Shown here piece after piece: positions 22,095 to 34,128 of a stretch of 64,000 bases of DNA. How positions within the stretch are numbered: the first letter of the stretch is position 1; every line of letters starts with the position of its first letter. The position numbers and the translations under genes were made by a program. The DNA comes from Dendrobium chrysotoxum. Its lineage: Eukaryota > Streptophyta > Magnoliopsida > Asparagales > Orchidaceae. The stretch lies in contig CM034312.1 of assembly GCA_019925795.1 (NCBI GenBank), positions 82,463,528 through 82,527,527 of the forward strand. The letters run 5' to 3'. A model generated the notes under the pieces. It ran no database searches, had not been told where the DNA came from, and worked only from the letters and a program-made list of their open reading frames with translations.

Positions 22095-22355
22095 ATTTTA
22101 ATATAAAGAATAATTTGAGCGTGAATAAAATATACCAAACACTTCTGATGCAATTTTTATTTCTTTGAACATTTTGCTCCATTGAATAGTTCAGAAATTT
22201 TTTTTTGGGAAAATTGAATAGTTCAGAAATAATCTAGTACTAACTTTTGAAAAGCAAAAGCACTTTAGCCAAGAAAGTCTGGACAAAGTACATGGGACAA
22301 AATCCTATCGTCCTAATTTCTTTCTTAATAAAAACATTGCTATGTGTTACAAAAG
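22095..22355. other. Unassigned AT-rich sequence
   Basis: A short duplicated phrase (GAATAGTTCAGAAAT) occurs twice at 22184-22230. No known element recognised. Confidence 0.35.
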
Positions 22356-22356
22356 T

Positions 22357-22470
22357 TTTTTTTTTAGAACGAGGAGTATCGGCCCGCTGTCATCTCAGCT
22401 TGTGAGATGTTTGGCGATGTACACTAATCTCTTCGGTCGACCTAGCGGTGACACCCACATCAGAAAACCC
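22357..22470 (-). mobile_element. Short poly(A)-ended retroelement fragment
   Basis: On the minus strand a GC-rich stretch (CCGGGGTTTTCTGATGTGGG ... GGTCGACCGAAGAG ... CCGATACTCCTCGTTCT) ends in an A-run. This is the form of a SINE or a LINE 3' end. The family was not recognised and no target duplication was seen. Confidence 0.4.
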
Positions 22471-22554
22471 CGGACTAATACTTTATTAGTTCATACACAT
22501 TAAACTATATAAGATATAAAAAAATTCTAAGTGAATTAAAGAAAAAAAATTAGA

Positions 22555-22770
22555 GATCTCTCAATGGATAAGGTGAGATTATGGGTCAATTTGGGATAAT
22601 TTTTTTATTATTTTATTTTCAGATAATAATTATTATTTTAGTTGATTATTTTTCAAAAATTTCTGTAACGAAAAATTACTTTGGGAAACAGAGCAGCTAA
22701 ATTATTTTTCCTATAATTTCACTACGAACTTTATAAAATGCTGCAACTGTCCCAAATAGGCCATATATTA
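22555..22770. mobile_element. Possible decayed MITE
   Basis: Starts near GGGTCAATTTGGGATAA and ends near CAACTGTCCCAAATAGGCC, roughly inverted ends around an AT-rich body, akin to the GTTTGGGRC elements elsewhere. Confidence 0.4.
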
Positions 22771-23187
22771 CTTGAATTGTTGACTTGACTTACTATAACG
22801 ATCATAAAAAAAAAAGCAATCAAATTGACGGCGTTGGATGAGAAGGTTTTAGGATTCTTCAAATTTGTAACTTTTCTTCAATTTTGAACCTCTTTTATGT
22901 GAAAAATGGGAGCATATTTCATTAAAAATATCAATTATATTTTTTTAATGAAATATTACAAAATATTCTATTTAATCACTAATATATTTAATTAAAAAAA
23001 TTATTAATGAAATTCATAATTCAATTGAAGATTTTTATGGAAAAATGCTAATCATATGTCAATCCGAAAAGGATTCTTTCCACCAATCTAAGTTTCTTTT
23101 TATTTGGCATCTCCTTTTCTTCAAAAGTTTATTCGGTTAGTGTTAGTGACATTTCAGAAAAGAAAATATTTGATTATAGACTAACAG

Positions 23188-23616
23188 TAGGGGTGTTAAA
23201 AAATGATCTAACATGGATCTGATCAGAAAAATTCGAGTTTAGGTTGATCTGTTTAATAAACAGGTTGAGTTCAGAATTCTGACCAATTTATTAAATGGAT
23301 TGGGTTCAGATTGACATATCAATCCAATTTTGATCTGAAATGACTTGTTTAACTTATTTTTTCTTAAATTTTGTTATTTTTGTGTATGAATGTTTTATTT
23401 TTTATTAATTAATTTAAAATCTATTGTTATAAAGTTTTTTTATTTTTATTTTTAAAATCAAAATGGGCTGTCGAGTTGGGTTCATGTCATTCAGATTGCT
23501 AGCGGTTTAGTTTTGGCTCTGCTTTTTTGACCTGTTTATTCAATCGATCGGGTTGGGGTTGATCAGATTCGGGTCCAGTCAATTTTCCAACTTGTTGACA
23601 TATTTTGACACCCCTA
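23188..23616. mobile_element. hAT-like non-autonomous element, TAGGGGTGTYAA family (copy 2)
   Basis: Ends TAGGGGTGTTAAAA and TATTTTGACACCCCTA. Flanking octamers ACTAACAG (23180-23187) and ACAAATAG (23617-23624) agree at six of eight positions. The CGGGTC words of copy 1 are decayed, suggesting an older insertion. Confidence 0.75.
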
Positions 23617-23666
23617 ACAAATAGTGAATATAATTTGATATTTGTTTATATATTATTTATTTATTA

Positions 23667-23668
<2 letters not shown>

Positions 23669-23728
<60 letters not shown>
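23669..23728. repeat. (TA)n microsatellite
   Basis: About 30 uninterrupted TA units. Confidence 0.95.
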
Positions 23729-23735
<7 letters not shown>

Positions 23736-24224
23736 ATAACTTTGAATAAATTTATATAATTTTATCTTACAAAAGAATAAATTTTAACATTGACTTATTT
23801 ATGCATTTTAATCTTAAATATAATTCTTTATTAATAAATAGCTAATTAAAAATCTCTGAAACCCTTATGTAATAATAATTTAATTATTTATTAGATGATT
23901 TATTTTATGCTTTTGTGTTACTTTCACATATCTTATGCATTTTAAACATTATATGAATTATAAATGGCATAAAGAAATTCAAATACCTTAAAAGTAGATA
24001 GATGTACAAACTAATTTTTTTTATTATATTTGAATTTCTTCAAATATTTTGAATAATACTTAGTGAAAGATACCAATTTTAATTAAAATCAATAAATTTA
24101 ACCATGTCCAATAATAAAAGTATTTGTTTAAATAGTTAGTATAAATTTAATTTTATAATAATTTAGACTTAATTAAAGCTTGAAATTGATTGGCCTGATT
24201 ATTTATAAGCAAAACTAATAATGC
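23729..24224. other. AT-rich sequence, nothing recognised
   Basis: Very AT-rich, no coding frame or repeat recognised. Confidence 0.4.
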
Positions 24225-24350
24225 TTAGGTTTTGTTTGGAACAGCTTTTTTATTGCTTCTTAAAGTAATTTTTTAGTACAAAAATTTTATTTTTTGTATT
24301 AAAAATATACTTTAAGAAACAGTAAAAAAGTCATCATAAATGAAGCCTTA
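24225..24350. mobile_element. MITE copy, AAGGCTTCRTTTGGGAC family
   Basis: TTAGGTTTTGTTTGGAACAG at the left and CATCATAAATGAAGCCTTA at the right, with CTTCTTAAAGTA and TACTTTAAGAAAC inner arms. Confidence 0.7.
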
Positions 24351-25998
24351 ATCAATAATCACAACTAATTATATTAAATTGATCCACATTTTTTACCATT
24401 TGATGAAAGAGATATACTAAATTTTATAATTACATGATTTTCAAAATTAACAGAAATAATATCAAAATAATGAAATTAAATTTTTTTTAATTTTCTCTAT
24501 TTGATGAATTAAAGATAAGTAAAACAAGTTTGATTTGCAAGAAAATTAGGATTATCTCTCTTTATAACTTCAAATGTGCTTAAAATGATTTTTTTTTGGC
24601 TTTTAAATTTGATTTGAAATAAATTTAATATAAATTTATTGATTTATAGGCTGACTATAAAATAAATTAATAATAAAAAAATATCTGAACTAAATTAGAT
24701 CAAAATATCTTGACATAAATTTTCTCCAAAGTCCAAATATGTAAAAATTAAAAGTGAAAAGTTTTTTATTCTAACTGAAAATTAGAGTGAATTTTAAAAT
24801 TAATAATATTTACAACCAATAACTTTCTATATAAATCGGATATATATTTTTCCCGATTTTTAATTTTTTATTTATTAATAATTGTAATTTTACGCCATTA
24901 TCAGTGGCAGAAGGAATTTACAGGCGATATCAGCTGTAGAAGAAATTCATTGGCCCAATGCAGCTGTTCCTTAACAGCCCATAATGCTTCTTTGCTCTCA
25001 AATGGGCCACAATTTCAAGTTTTGGGCTTTTTAGAAATTGTACTAGATATTTGCGACGCATGGCCCAAGCATATATGGAGGAGGAGCACTGTATTTAAAA
25101 ATACAATATGTCAAAATTTATCCTCTTGTAAAGTGTTGTAAGATCATCTCCAGCAGAACGTCTAACACTTATTTGACATCCGTTGTTTGCTATAGCCGAT
25201 CGCAAAAAAAAAAATTGATATTCACATGAGGGGCGTCGCACTGTTCACACGCTATTTTTTCTTTTAAAATCGAAAATTATGTTAAATAAAGTATGAGAGA
25301 GAATATACACCGAATATTCTTTTTTTGTGTTAGAAAATAGAGTTTGTTTGGAGACGAGTTATTGCATTTTGAAGTGAATATTGAGTTTTTTCTGTTGGGG
25401 ATGTATTAAGGATTTACTGATTCCGAAATAAATTGTCAATATGAAAACATTTGAAATGAATATTTCGAAATCCCGAATTAAACCAAATTAGTCAGTTTCA
25501 AGAGAACCAACTTGGTTCAAATCAGGCTTGCCTGGCCATACAAAAGATTCGTTCGAGAGGTTGTAAATTTTTTAGAAATATTGGTCATAAAGTTGCTATA
25601 GAGAAAATAACTTTTTTTAAAGCTGCTTCTTAGCATATATTTTTTTTAAAACAATGATCATATAAAAACTGTGCATGAATTCAAGCCTTTCTGACATCCT
25701 ATATGCATGAATTCAAGCCTTTCATACAATCAAGAAAACTTCACCACAAATGCCCCTATCGCGGGCAACATCTATGAGAAATGGCAATACTTCTTAAACT
25801 TTTATTTTTATAGTTGAAGCTTCTTAATTAAATAAGATTTTCCATCTAAAATGTGATAACTTGTATTATCATATAATTTATATAGATATTTCATATAAAT
25901 TTAATATTCAGCTCCATAAGAAAATGAACAAATGTAAATATTTTTTTTTGGCTCATCTAATCAACTGAGCTCAAAAACACTTAAACTCTACTTGGAGA
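24351..25998. other. AT-rich intergenic DNA
   Basis: No supported gene. A 63-codon frame at 24950-25141 has no motif and no context. A twin phrase (ATGCATGAATTCAAGCCTTTC) occurs at about 25672 and 25704. Confidence 0.35.
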
Positions 25999-26134
25999 GA
26001 AATCATTTTGTGCGGTCAACACAATCTGGAGGCGAATCAGGATGCGCCATATCACCCGGTATATAACAAAAAAGTGATGTGGCACATTCTGATTCACCTC
26101 CGGACGGCGTCCTGTGACTGCACGGAATAATTTC
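25999..26134. mobile_element. Palindromic MITE, GTGCRGTCA family (copy 1)
   Basis: The element is one long imperfect palindrome: GAAATCATTTTGTGCGGTCA ... GGAGGCGAATCAGGATGCGCC ... GGCACATTCTGATTCACCTCC ... TGACTGCACGGAATAATTTC. Flanking CTACTTGGAGAG / CTACTTGGGAGAG look like a target duplication of about 12 bases with one indel. A second copy is at 31970-32131. Confidence 0.72.
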
Positions 26135-27780
26135 ACCTACTTGGGAGAGAAAAAGCCTCAGCAAAATGCTCTTTACAAGAAAACGGCCCTACCTTGGCCA
26201 AAAGTTATGAAAATACAATCATATAATAGCACAAACATTAATGGATTGTGTTCACATATACAGTTCACGCAGCTCAACTGTGCAATAGTACTCCTATCAC
26301 CATTCCTCCTTTTGACTGGTCCTGGACCTCTCCTCTTTCAGAATACTAAAAGATAAAACAAAAGAGAAAAGCTCTTCCCTCCACCCATTGATCTTGAATT
26401 GAAAAAAAAAAAAGTAAAAATAGAAGAGAAGAGAAATGGAGAGAATGAAAGCAGAAGATACATGGGATTCTTAATTGTTTCTCACCCTTCTCTTTCAAGC
26501 TTGCTAGAATAAATTGAAGCATCTAACAAAAGAGTGAAAAAGAAGTTTATGCATACATACATATCTCCTTGGATCCCTCAACCATCACTTTCAAATGATG
26601 GAGAGCTATATATATTTGATGAACTATCAGATGAATGCTAGGTTTGTCTGATCCAAGAATTGTCTAACTTCTAGGCTCTCTAATATATTCTTTTTCATTA
26701 GAAAGAAAAGGTAAGCAAATAAAGGAAAAGGGGTGTAGACCTGATCTAGCTGAAGAGATCAGTGCATTCTCCCTTTCTTGAAGTCTGCAAAAGAGCTTGA
26801 GGTGTGGAAACTTTGTCTCCATGCCTTAGTTATCTTTTCTAGATGCTGCCTGATCATAACTGTATCTTCTTTTTTTTTTCTTCTATTTGTTAGTTTTGTT
26901 TGGGAAGTGGCTTTGGTGTAGATTAAGGAGTAAAGAGGAGTTGAAAGTTGTCTTGTTATAGACCAAGGACTATGGGGAATAGCTGATTACTCATAGTTTT
27001 GTGTGATAAGAAAAAGAGGAGGATCAGCACTGTGATACACTCGGCGGCTGGAATATTGGAGTTTTGTAGTCAATATGGTCTAACTTTGCTTTACCTTTAT
27101 TTATTATATGAGAGTTTTAGTGCCCAATATACTATTATACAACTAGTAAAAGCAATTATTAGTCACAAGTTGCTTGAATTAACTAAAGAAACATTTGCTT
27201 CCTTGTAGATAATATATATATATTAGGAGATAATAAACATTTTATTTTCACCTAATTTGATTGTGAAATTACAATTCTATCTTGTTTTAAAGAGAGTTTT
27301 GAGGAATTGAAAATCAGTATTAGCAACCAAATGAGCCGTTAGAGAATTCTTACAGAAGTTTAAGCAAGATATGACAGGCCGGTTGTGGAGAGTAAATTTC
27401 GTCATTTTCTGCTTCTATGATGAGGAACTTTCAGTTGAGGTACATGTGAAAAAGAAAAAAGAAGAAGAAGAAGAAGGAGAAAGCCAAGTGCTAGCTATTC
27501 ACTAATTAAGTATCTTGAGAGAGAAAGCTGTGTTCGTGAAGTCTTAGACGGCCAGATTAAGGGAATAGTTACTTCAACAGAAATATGATCAGATTGTTGC
27601 CATGGCTAATAATTTTCAATTGCATATGAATGGTCAGATGCATCATATGAGTGAAGAAATGTAAGGATCAATGGATTGGTACTACAGTGGATGAGCTAAC
27701 TATACATAACAGTAGGAGAGGAAGAGGAACGGAGGGAAGGAGAGAGAAAGTGAAGAGGAGAAGGAATATGGGGGTTGGGG
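26135..27780. other. Long non-coding AT-rich stretch
   Basis: No gene model is supported; frames at 26999 and 27651 are short and low-complexity. A purine-rich (GAA)n-like tract occurs near 27455-27482. I looked for common conserved plant microRNA sequences and saw none. Confidence 0.35.
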
Positions 27781-27807
27781 GTGGAGAGAGAGAGAGAGAG
27801 AGAGAGG
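27781..27807. repeat. (GA)n microsatellite
   Basis: GA dinucleotide run within a wider purine-rich tract (27715-27815). Confidence 0.9.
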
Positions 27808-28030
27808 ATGGAGTGAATAAAAAAATAATAAAGTTATAAGAAATTAATATTTTTATGGTGGTTTATATGAATATTATGTTAAATGTGTAATTAATTCTTT
27901 TATAGTTGTTGAATGTGGTCAATTGACATATGAGGGATGACTTTGCAAGTTTTTTTAAAGCTCCACATTTCTAGGAGATTAAGGGCAAAATGAATTGTCA
28001 TAAAATGGTGTCATTTGCTATTTAAAATTT

Positions 28031-31000
28031 TATGAAGCTAGGAATTATTCAAAGGAAAATCCACCGTAATTTGGGTAATAGATTTTCCTTTTGAAATAAT
28101 TGATATTTTTTTGGAGAAAAATTGGTGCAAGCTCCTGAGAAGGCGCCCGACGCAGCACCTGAAATAGAAAAGCTCAAGCAGAGTTGAGGATAAGAAGGCC
28201 TTTGCCTAAAAAACAAAGTTTCTATTGATAATGAAAAAAAGTTGTTCTCCTTCACATCTCCTGTATATATATTTTCTGTAATCCTCATATTTTGATATAT
28301 CTTTTACTAGTACTATTGTAACAAACAAAAATGTAAACTAGTACTATAATAACAAAAATAGTATTGAAGTAGTGGAATATAAAAATGGTGGTATGTTATC
28401 CTTGTTCTACAGCCTAGCACATTATGCACCTTATCTAGCTCTGCATCAGTCCTCCCCTGCATCGAAAGAGCTCGACTTTGATGAGCTGGTTGTAATTGGA
28501 GAATCATTTGGAGGATGGTAGGGCCAAATGTCAGAGACATTGAATATAGGAGAGGCATTGTGCTTAGCTCGTAAGTCGACGGTATATGCATTGTCATTAA
28601 TTTTGGCGATGATAAGAACATGCCCGATCTTGCGATGACTGGAGTTCGTGGAGGGAAACGTTCACGTCGCATTCAGACTAGGATGAGATCGCCCACTTGG
28701 AAAAGTTTCTGCCTGCAATGAAGGTCGACTGCGGCCTTATAATATTGATTGGCTTTGTTGAGTTGTTCGTGGACTTCAGTAAGCATTTGAGTGTACTGAT
28801 TGGTAAAAATGGAAGCAGCTCCGAACTAGCACTTCGGGAGCACAGTAGTGTCCAAGGCTAGGTTAAGTAACTTAGTATAAACAATGCTGAACGGGGGCTT
28901 ACCAGTTGAATGATTCACCATAGCATTATAGGCAAATTCGATGGTTGTTAGCATGGATTCCCACTGCTTAGGATTTTCTTGCACTAAACAGTGAAGCATA
29001 TTCCCCAAGGTTCAACTAACAACTTCAGTATGACCATCAGATTGTAGATGATATGCGGAGCTGAGATGCAAATCCATTCCTAATCGTTTCCATAATTTAC
29101 GCAAAAAATGACTTATGAATTTGACATCTCGATAAAAAATTAGGCTTCTAGAAACCCCATGTAAGCGAACAATTTCATGAAAAAAAAGATAAGCTACATG
29201 AAGAGCATTAAATGTTTTCTTACATGAGACGAAGTGCGCCATTTAGAAGAATCGATCTACGATTACCATGATCGAATCGTTACCTGATTTGTCCGGGGAA
29301 GGCTTAAAACGAAGTCTAAGCTAAGGTCCTCCTCTATAGAATATGGGACTAGCAACTGTAGGTATGGACCAATGTTTTGGGCTCCTCCCTTGTAGCTTTG
29401 GCAAATCGAGCAGCAGTCAATGAAATGAAGGACGCCACGATGGAGGCGAGGCCAATAAAATGTGATATCAACTAAGCCAAAGATTTGTCATGACCCGCAT
29501 GAGCCACGAGAACTCCACAATGGGCCTCACGAATTAGGCGTCGTCTCCAAGACGACACCAAAATACACAGGAGATTATGTCGAAAAAGAAAATTGTGGAG
29601 TATAGAAAATCCATTCATAATTTTAGCTTGCAAACATCAGTGCCAGATCTCACCAAACTCAGGATCTGTCGCATAGAGTTCTTTGAGGCATGTAAATCCC
29701 ATGAATTCCATTTGCAGCTGAGTCATAAGAACATTTTTTCTACTAAAGGACATCCGCGATCTTGTTATGCTGACCCGACTTATGTTTCATGACAAAAGAA
29801 AATTTTAGAAGGAACGACACCCAACAGGTGTGTATCATGTTAACATGTTTTTGACTATTGATGAATTGAATGGCTCTACAATATATCACTGCAAATAATA
29901 AAATCCTAGTGTAGTAGGTAGTGCTCCCATTGTCTTAGAGGACAAACTATTACATATAATTCTTGTTCATACACCGACCATCACTACCATGTCGTACTTA
30001 GTTTTCACTAAAATATGCCATTGGTTTACCGTCTTGCAATAATACAAAACCGACACCAATAGAGGACACATCAGTGTCCACGGTGAAGAGCTTGTCAAAA
30101 CTCAGGATAGCTAGAATTGGAGCGGACGTCAAGGCATGCTTAATTGACTCAAAGCTGGCTTGTTGCTCATCACCCCATTGGAATGTTTTGAGCTTCAAGC
30201 AATCTGTTATAGGGTTCATGATAACACTGAACACTTTGATGAACTTACGGTAGAAGTTTGTGAAGCGGTGGAAGCTCCGAACTTCAAAGAATGAGTATGG
30301 GCTAGACCAATTCACGATAGTAGCTAGTTTATCCGGGTTCATCTAAACACCCTCTTTGGAGATGATGAAACTAAGGAAATGAACTGTTTGAGTAGCAAAT
30401 TCAAACTTGGCTAGGTTGAGGAATAATTTGTTTTGCTGAAGTATTTCCAAAAGTTGTTAGAGGTGAGAAATGTGTTTCTCTAAAGTGTCGCTATAGACCA
30501 CAATATCATCAAAGTAAACGATGCAAAACTTGCCCAATACAGGCTTGAGTATCTCATTCATCATCTGCATAAAAGTTGAGGGCATGTTACACAGCCCAAA
30601 CAGGATCACTTTCCACTCATATAATCCCTGGGGTGTTTTAAATGCCATTTTCCATTCATTGCCAGGGCGGATGCGAATCTGGTGATAGCCACTACGGAGG
30701 ACTAATTTGGAAAAAATAGAACTAATAAGTTTGTCAATGAGTTCGTCAATCCTTGGTACCAGAAACATACTTGATAGTTATTTTGTTAATAGCTCTGTTG
30801 TCCACGCATAATCGCCATTCATGGTTCTTCTTAGGGACGAGCAGGGTGGGGACGACGCAAGGGCTTATACTAGCCTAAATCAATTATTTGTTTAACAATT
30901 CATCAATGATTCTCTGTGAAACCTCCTGCTCTTTTGGACTCTATCAATAGTGGGGTAGGTTCAGTAGATCGAGTGGCGTTGGGCATAAGGTCAATTTGAT

Positions 31001-31900
31001 GTTGTATGCTTCGCAGTGGTGGAAGAGTGGAAGGAAGTTCCTTGGGGCTAATGTCACTGAAGTTATGTAGGAGCTTTATTATATCATTGTGAATGTGATT
31101 ACTCTGGTGCAGCTTGGGCTTGGTGACAACTAAGTTCCACAAGGAGCTGAATCCCGCCAGGTGAGAAGCAAACTCGAGCCAGAGACAAGCATAACTGCTG
31201 AACTGGACGTTCTCGGTGTCAGAGGCTTGTGTTAATGGGGGGCTACTAGCCACATATGTCTGCCTTTCCATTCCATGGAATAAGCATTTGCCCTCCTATC
31301 ATAAGTGACACCTGCATCAAATTTCCATGGTCTGTCCATAATTAAGTGGCAAACGTCCATGTCCAAAATGTCACACAGGACATTACAAATGTATTGTCTC
31401 CAAATAGAGAAGGTCACTTGACACATTTCTGTAACTAGAATCTCAATACCCTTTTTGACCCAGCTGATTTTGTATGGCTAAGGGTTCTTTGTAGATTTAA
31501 GCTTAAGAGCTTGGACAACTGATCTGGAAATAATATTTTATGTGTAGCCACCATCTATGAGAAGGTCACAGACTTTGCCCGTTATTGGTACATTGCGTCT
31601 TGAAAATGGCATTACGCTAAGAGACACTTGAATGGCGAGGAGCTATCAATAACTTGTATATGACGCAGATTAACAGATCATCTCCTTCATCAGAATCTAT
31701 TAGATCTATTCCACACAGCATCTAAGTGTCATCTTCAGAATCTGATACTTCTTGCATTAATGGAGGATTTTGATGCATTTGGTGGTCAAGGCCCATTCCT
31801 CATTGAGCACCTGGTATAATTACTATCTCGACAAAATTGATGGGGTGGATTCCTTGCTCAAATCCTAATTTTTTCTGTAATCCTAATATTTTGATATTGC
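28031..31900 (-). mobile_element. Decayed Ty3/gypsy retrotransposon
   Basis: Minus-strand pol remnants follow the gypsy order: aspartic protease, reverse transcriptase, RNase H, integrase, then a C-terminal segment. A 27-base direct repeat differing at one position occurs near both ends (28272-28298 and 31871-31897, containing TTTTCTGTAATCCT), which may mark remains of the two LTRs, although the right LTR is otherwise not recognisable. Many stops and frame changes show it is old and inactive. Confidence 0.8.
28481..31750 (-). pseudogene. gypsy pol remnants (protease-RT-RNase H-integrase)
   Basis: From the 5' side (high coordinates): a retropepsin-like part at about 31230-31700 with GKVCDLLIDGG and LDMDVCHLIMDRPWKFD; an RT lead-in RLCVDNRAINKIT near 30800; RT core 30457-30768 with SGYHQIRI, FGLCNMPSTFMQ and the catalytic YFDDIVVYS; RNase H 29998-30342 with FYRKFIKVFS and a DTDVSSIGVG-type motif; integrase core 29012-29242 with GVSRSLIFYRDVKFIS and SSAYHLQSDGHTE; integrase continuation 28826-29008 with WESMLTTIEFAYN; and a terminal NVSDIWPYH-like stretch near 28525. 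Each block is in its own frame with stops between, so no intact polyprotein exists. Confidence 0.85.
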
Positions 31901-31969
31901 AACCTATTATTGTCATTTATGATGAAAAATCAGATGGGAAAAAACTTGTCCAATGAATTTTGTGTCTCC

Positions 31970-32131
31970 GAAATTATTACGTGCAGTCACCAGATACCGT
32001 CTGAAGGCCAATCAGGACGCGCCACGTCACCAATATGCTATGTACCGTTACTGTGTACAACTATGCATCGGATGATGTGGCACATCCTAATTGACCTCCA
32101 AATGGCCCCATAATTGCACGTAATAATCTCT
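31970..32131. mobile_element. Palindromic MITE, GTGCRGTCA family (copy 2)
   Basis: GAAATTATTACGTGCAGTCA at the left and AATTGCACGTAATAATCTC at the right, with inner GGCCAATCAGGACGCGCCAC and GTGGCACATCCTAATTGACC arms. Similar to 25999-26134 but longer in the loop. Confidence 0.72.
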
Positions 32132-32478
32132 CAAATGAAGAGGACCGGGAATGAATATGAGACAATAGAGTGAGAAATAAATCATTGAATCTCTTCAGAC
32201 GACAGAGGTAATAATTAAAATAGTAAACAGTGGACGTCAAGGTGCATGCATGCACATGCAATGGCATGGATGTGCGAATCTACCGGAACCTTTTCAATCC
32301 AATACACGTTGATCGTTTGTCTTTTTGCATATAATCTTTTACTATTATGAGCCTTAAGAAGGTTTTAAGCATTTTTTTATATTTAATGAATCTTTAACTA
32401 AAATCATCTGTCCATTAATCTCCCATTGGAAAAATCGATGCATGCATACTTCCTCAAAAGCATAGCCTAGTCTCCTAG
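32132..32478. other. Unassigned sequence between two MITEs
   Basis: No coding or repeat signature recognised; CATGCATG words recur near 32240-32270 and 32450. Confidence 0.3.
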
Positions 32479-32690
32479 GGTCTGTTTGGGGCAGCTGCAA
32501 TGTTTTATAAAGTTGATTATGAAATTGCTATGGAGAAAATAATACTTTCTCTATTATGATTGTAAAAAATAGTTTTTCATCACAAAATTTTTTGAAAGTA
32601 AGTAAGATTTTAACAATCAAATAAAATTGTGATTACTGTTGAAACATAAAGTAGCCAAAAAATTATCCCAAATAGACTATTAATGAACTT
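32479..32690. mobile_element. MITE-like element, GGTCTGTTTGGGGCAGCT family
   Basis: Starts GGGTCTGTTTGGGGCAGCT and ends near TTATCCCAAATAGACTATTA, with imperfect inverted similarity through the body. Related to but distinct from the AAGGCTTCGTTTGGGAC family. Confidence 0.5.
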
Positions 32691-32919
32691 TGACTTTGAT
32701 TGTGGGTAGTAACAATAAGAGATGAGGCATTTAGTTGTTGGGATGTAATATTATTTATTTAATTAATATTATATATATAGAAAGGAGTTTAGGCAAAGCT
32801 AAAAAATCATTGTGCAGTTAGTAAGTATTTTATTTAATATTGTTCAACACCTAAGTAATACTAATAATAAAAAACATTGAATAAATGCAAGAGAAACGCT
32901 TTGAGCTAAGCTAAAGCAA

Positions 32920-32924
<5 letters not shown>

Positions 32925-32967
<43 letters not shown>
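32925..32967. repeat. (GA)n microsatellite
   Basis: About 21 uninterrupted GA units. Confidence 0.95.
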
Positions 32968-32971
<4 letters not shown>

Positions 32972-33999
32972 AAGCCTTCACTTGTAGCTAGGAAGAGAGA
33001 AAGGGTTAGGACAGAGACTTCTTCCTTTTGAGAATGTGGGGAGTACTACTACAGGATCAAATTAGCTCTATAATGGACTTATGTGCATAAATCCTATAAG
33101 GAATTTCAACTTTACAAATTCATTAGAGATATTTTATCATCTTTAATTCTATATCAAGATTTGTTCTCCTAAGCCTTTATGTTTGATAGATAATTACATC
33201 AGAAAATACAATCTCAAGGCCTCAATTAATTACAGATCAGTTATATTCAGAAATATATATACTATCTGATCAAGGTAAACTAAAGGGCAATAAATGATTT
33301 AGTATAGAAGATTTCTTTCCCTCTTAAAATGCTAAGTGATATATAATTGTTCAAATTTTTATGTGATAAGTTACAGACCCAAGCTGATGAATCAAACAAT
33401 TTGTGCAAAGTTGTAGACGACAAACTCCCTATTTACACTTGGCCTTTAATTTGATGAGCTGGAATGTAGAGAAGATTGGCTTTTCAGGATTCTAAAGCAA
33501 ACTTCTTTATGGTCTAAAAGACAAGATGCTCATCTTTATTAGTGTTAATCCTTTTAACATTACACTGCTTTCCAAAGATGAGAGAATGTTTTGGCTATGA
33601 AATATAATGAGAGAAAAAGTGATTCTTTTTAAAATCTCCTCACAATTTATGAAAAGGAGGAAGCTTTTCTTATTTATTTTGGTAGATTTGTGCCTTTGTC
33701 ATTTAAAGTGGCTCCTACTTTGCACAACTTCTAAGTTATGAATAATCCCTTAAACAGTTCTTTAGTGCTTCTCTCTAAAGTTCTTTTCATAATTTCTAAT
33801 TCTTTATCTCTTAGACACATCATGTCATCATTCTTGGAGAGGCTATGGGATATGATTGAACTATTCTGAGTGCATAAGGCTTTGGAGGCCACTGTCTGTT
33901 CTTCAAATAAACAAAACTATTACTGATGGGAAGCTCATATATATCTATGCTCCTGCAGGATGGGATTAAGGTCTGATTTGTAGTAATAATTTTTAACCT
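32968..33999. other. AT-rich intergenic DNA
   Basis: Nothing recognised on either strand. Confidence 0.4.
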
Positions 34000-34128
34000 T
34001 TAGGTTTCGTTTGGGACGGCTTTCTTTCTGCTTCTTAAAGCAAATTTTTAGTACAAAAATTAAAATTTTGCACTAGAAAGCTGTTTTAAGAAGCAGCAAG
34101 AAAGCCTTGTGTCCCAAACGAAACCTTA
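34000..34128. mobile_element. MITE copy, AAGGTTTCGTTTGGGAC family (well preserved)
   Basis: Near-perfect ends TTAGGTTTCGTTTGGGACGG and TGTCCCAAACGAAACCTTA, with CTTTCTTTCTGCTTCTTAAA pairing to TAAGAAGCAGCAAGAAAG. The best-preserved copy of this family in the window, so probably the youngest. Confidence 0.82.

Noticed and set aside
26380..26860. Possible microRNA precursor in a non-coding, moderately structured stretch
   Set aside because: I compared by eye with common conserved plant microRNAs (miR156, 159/319, 160, 164, 166, 167, 171, 172, 390, 396) and found no match.
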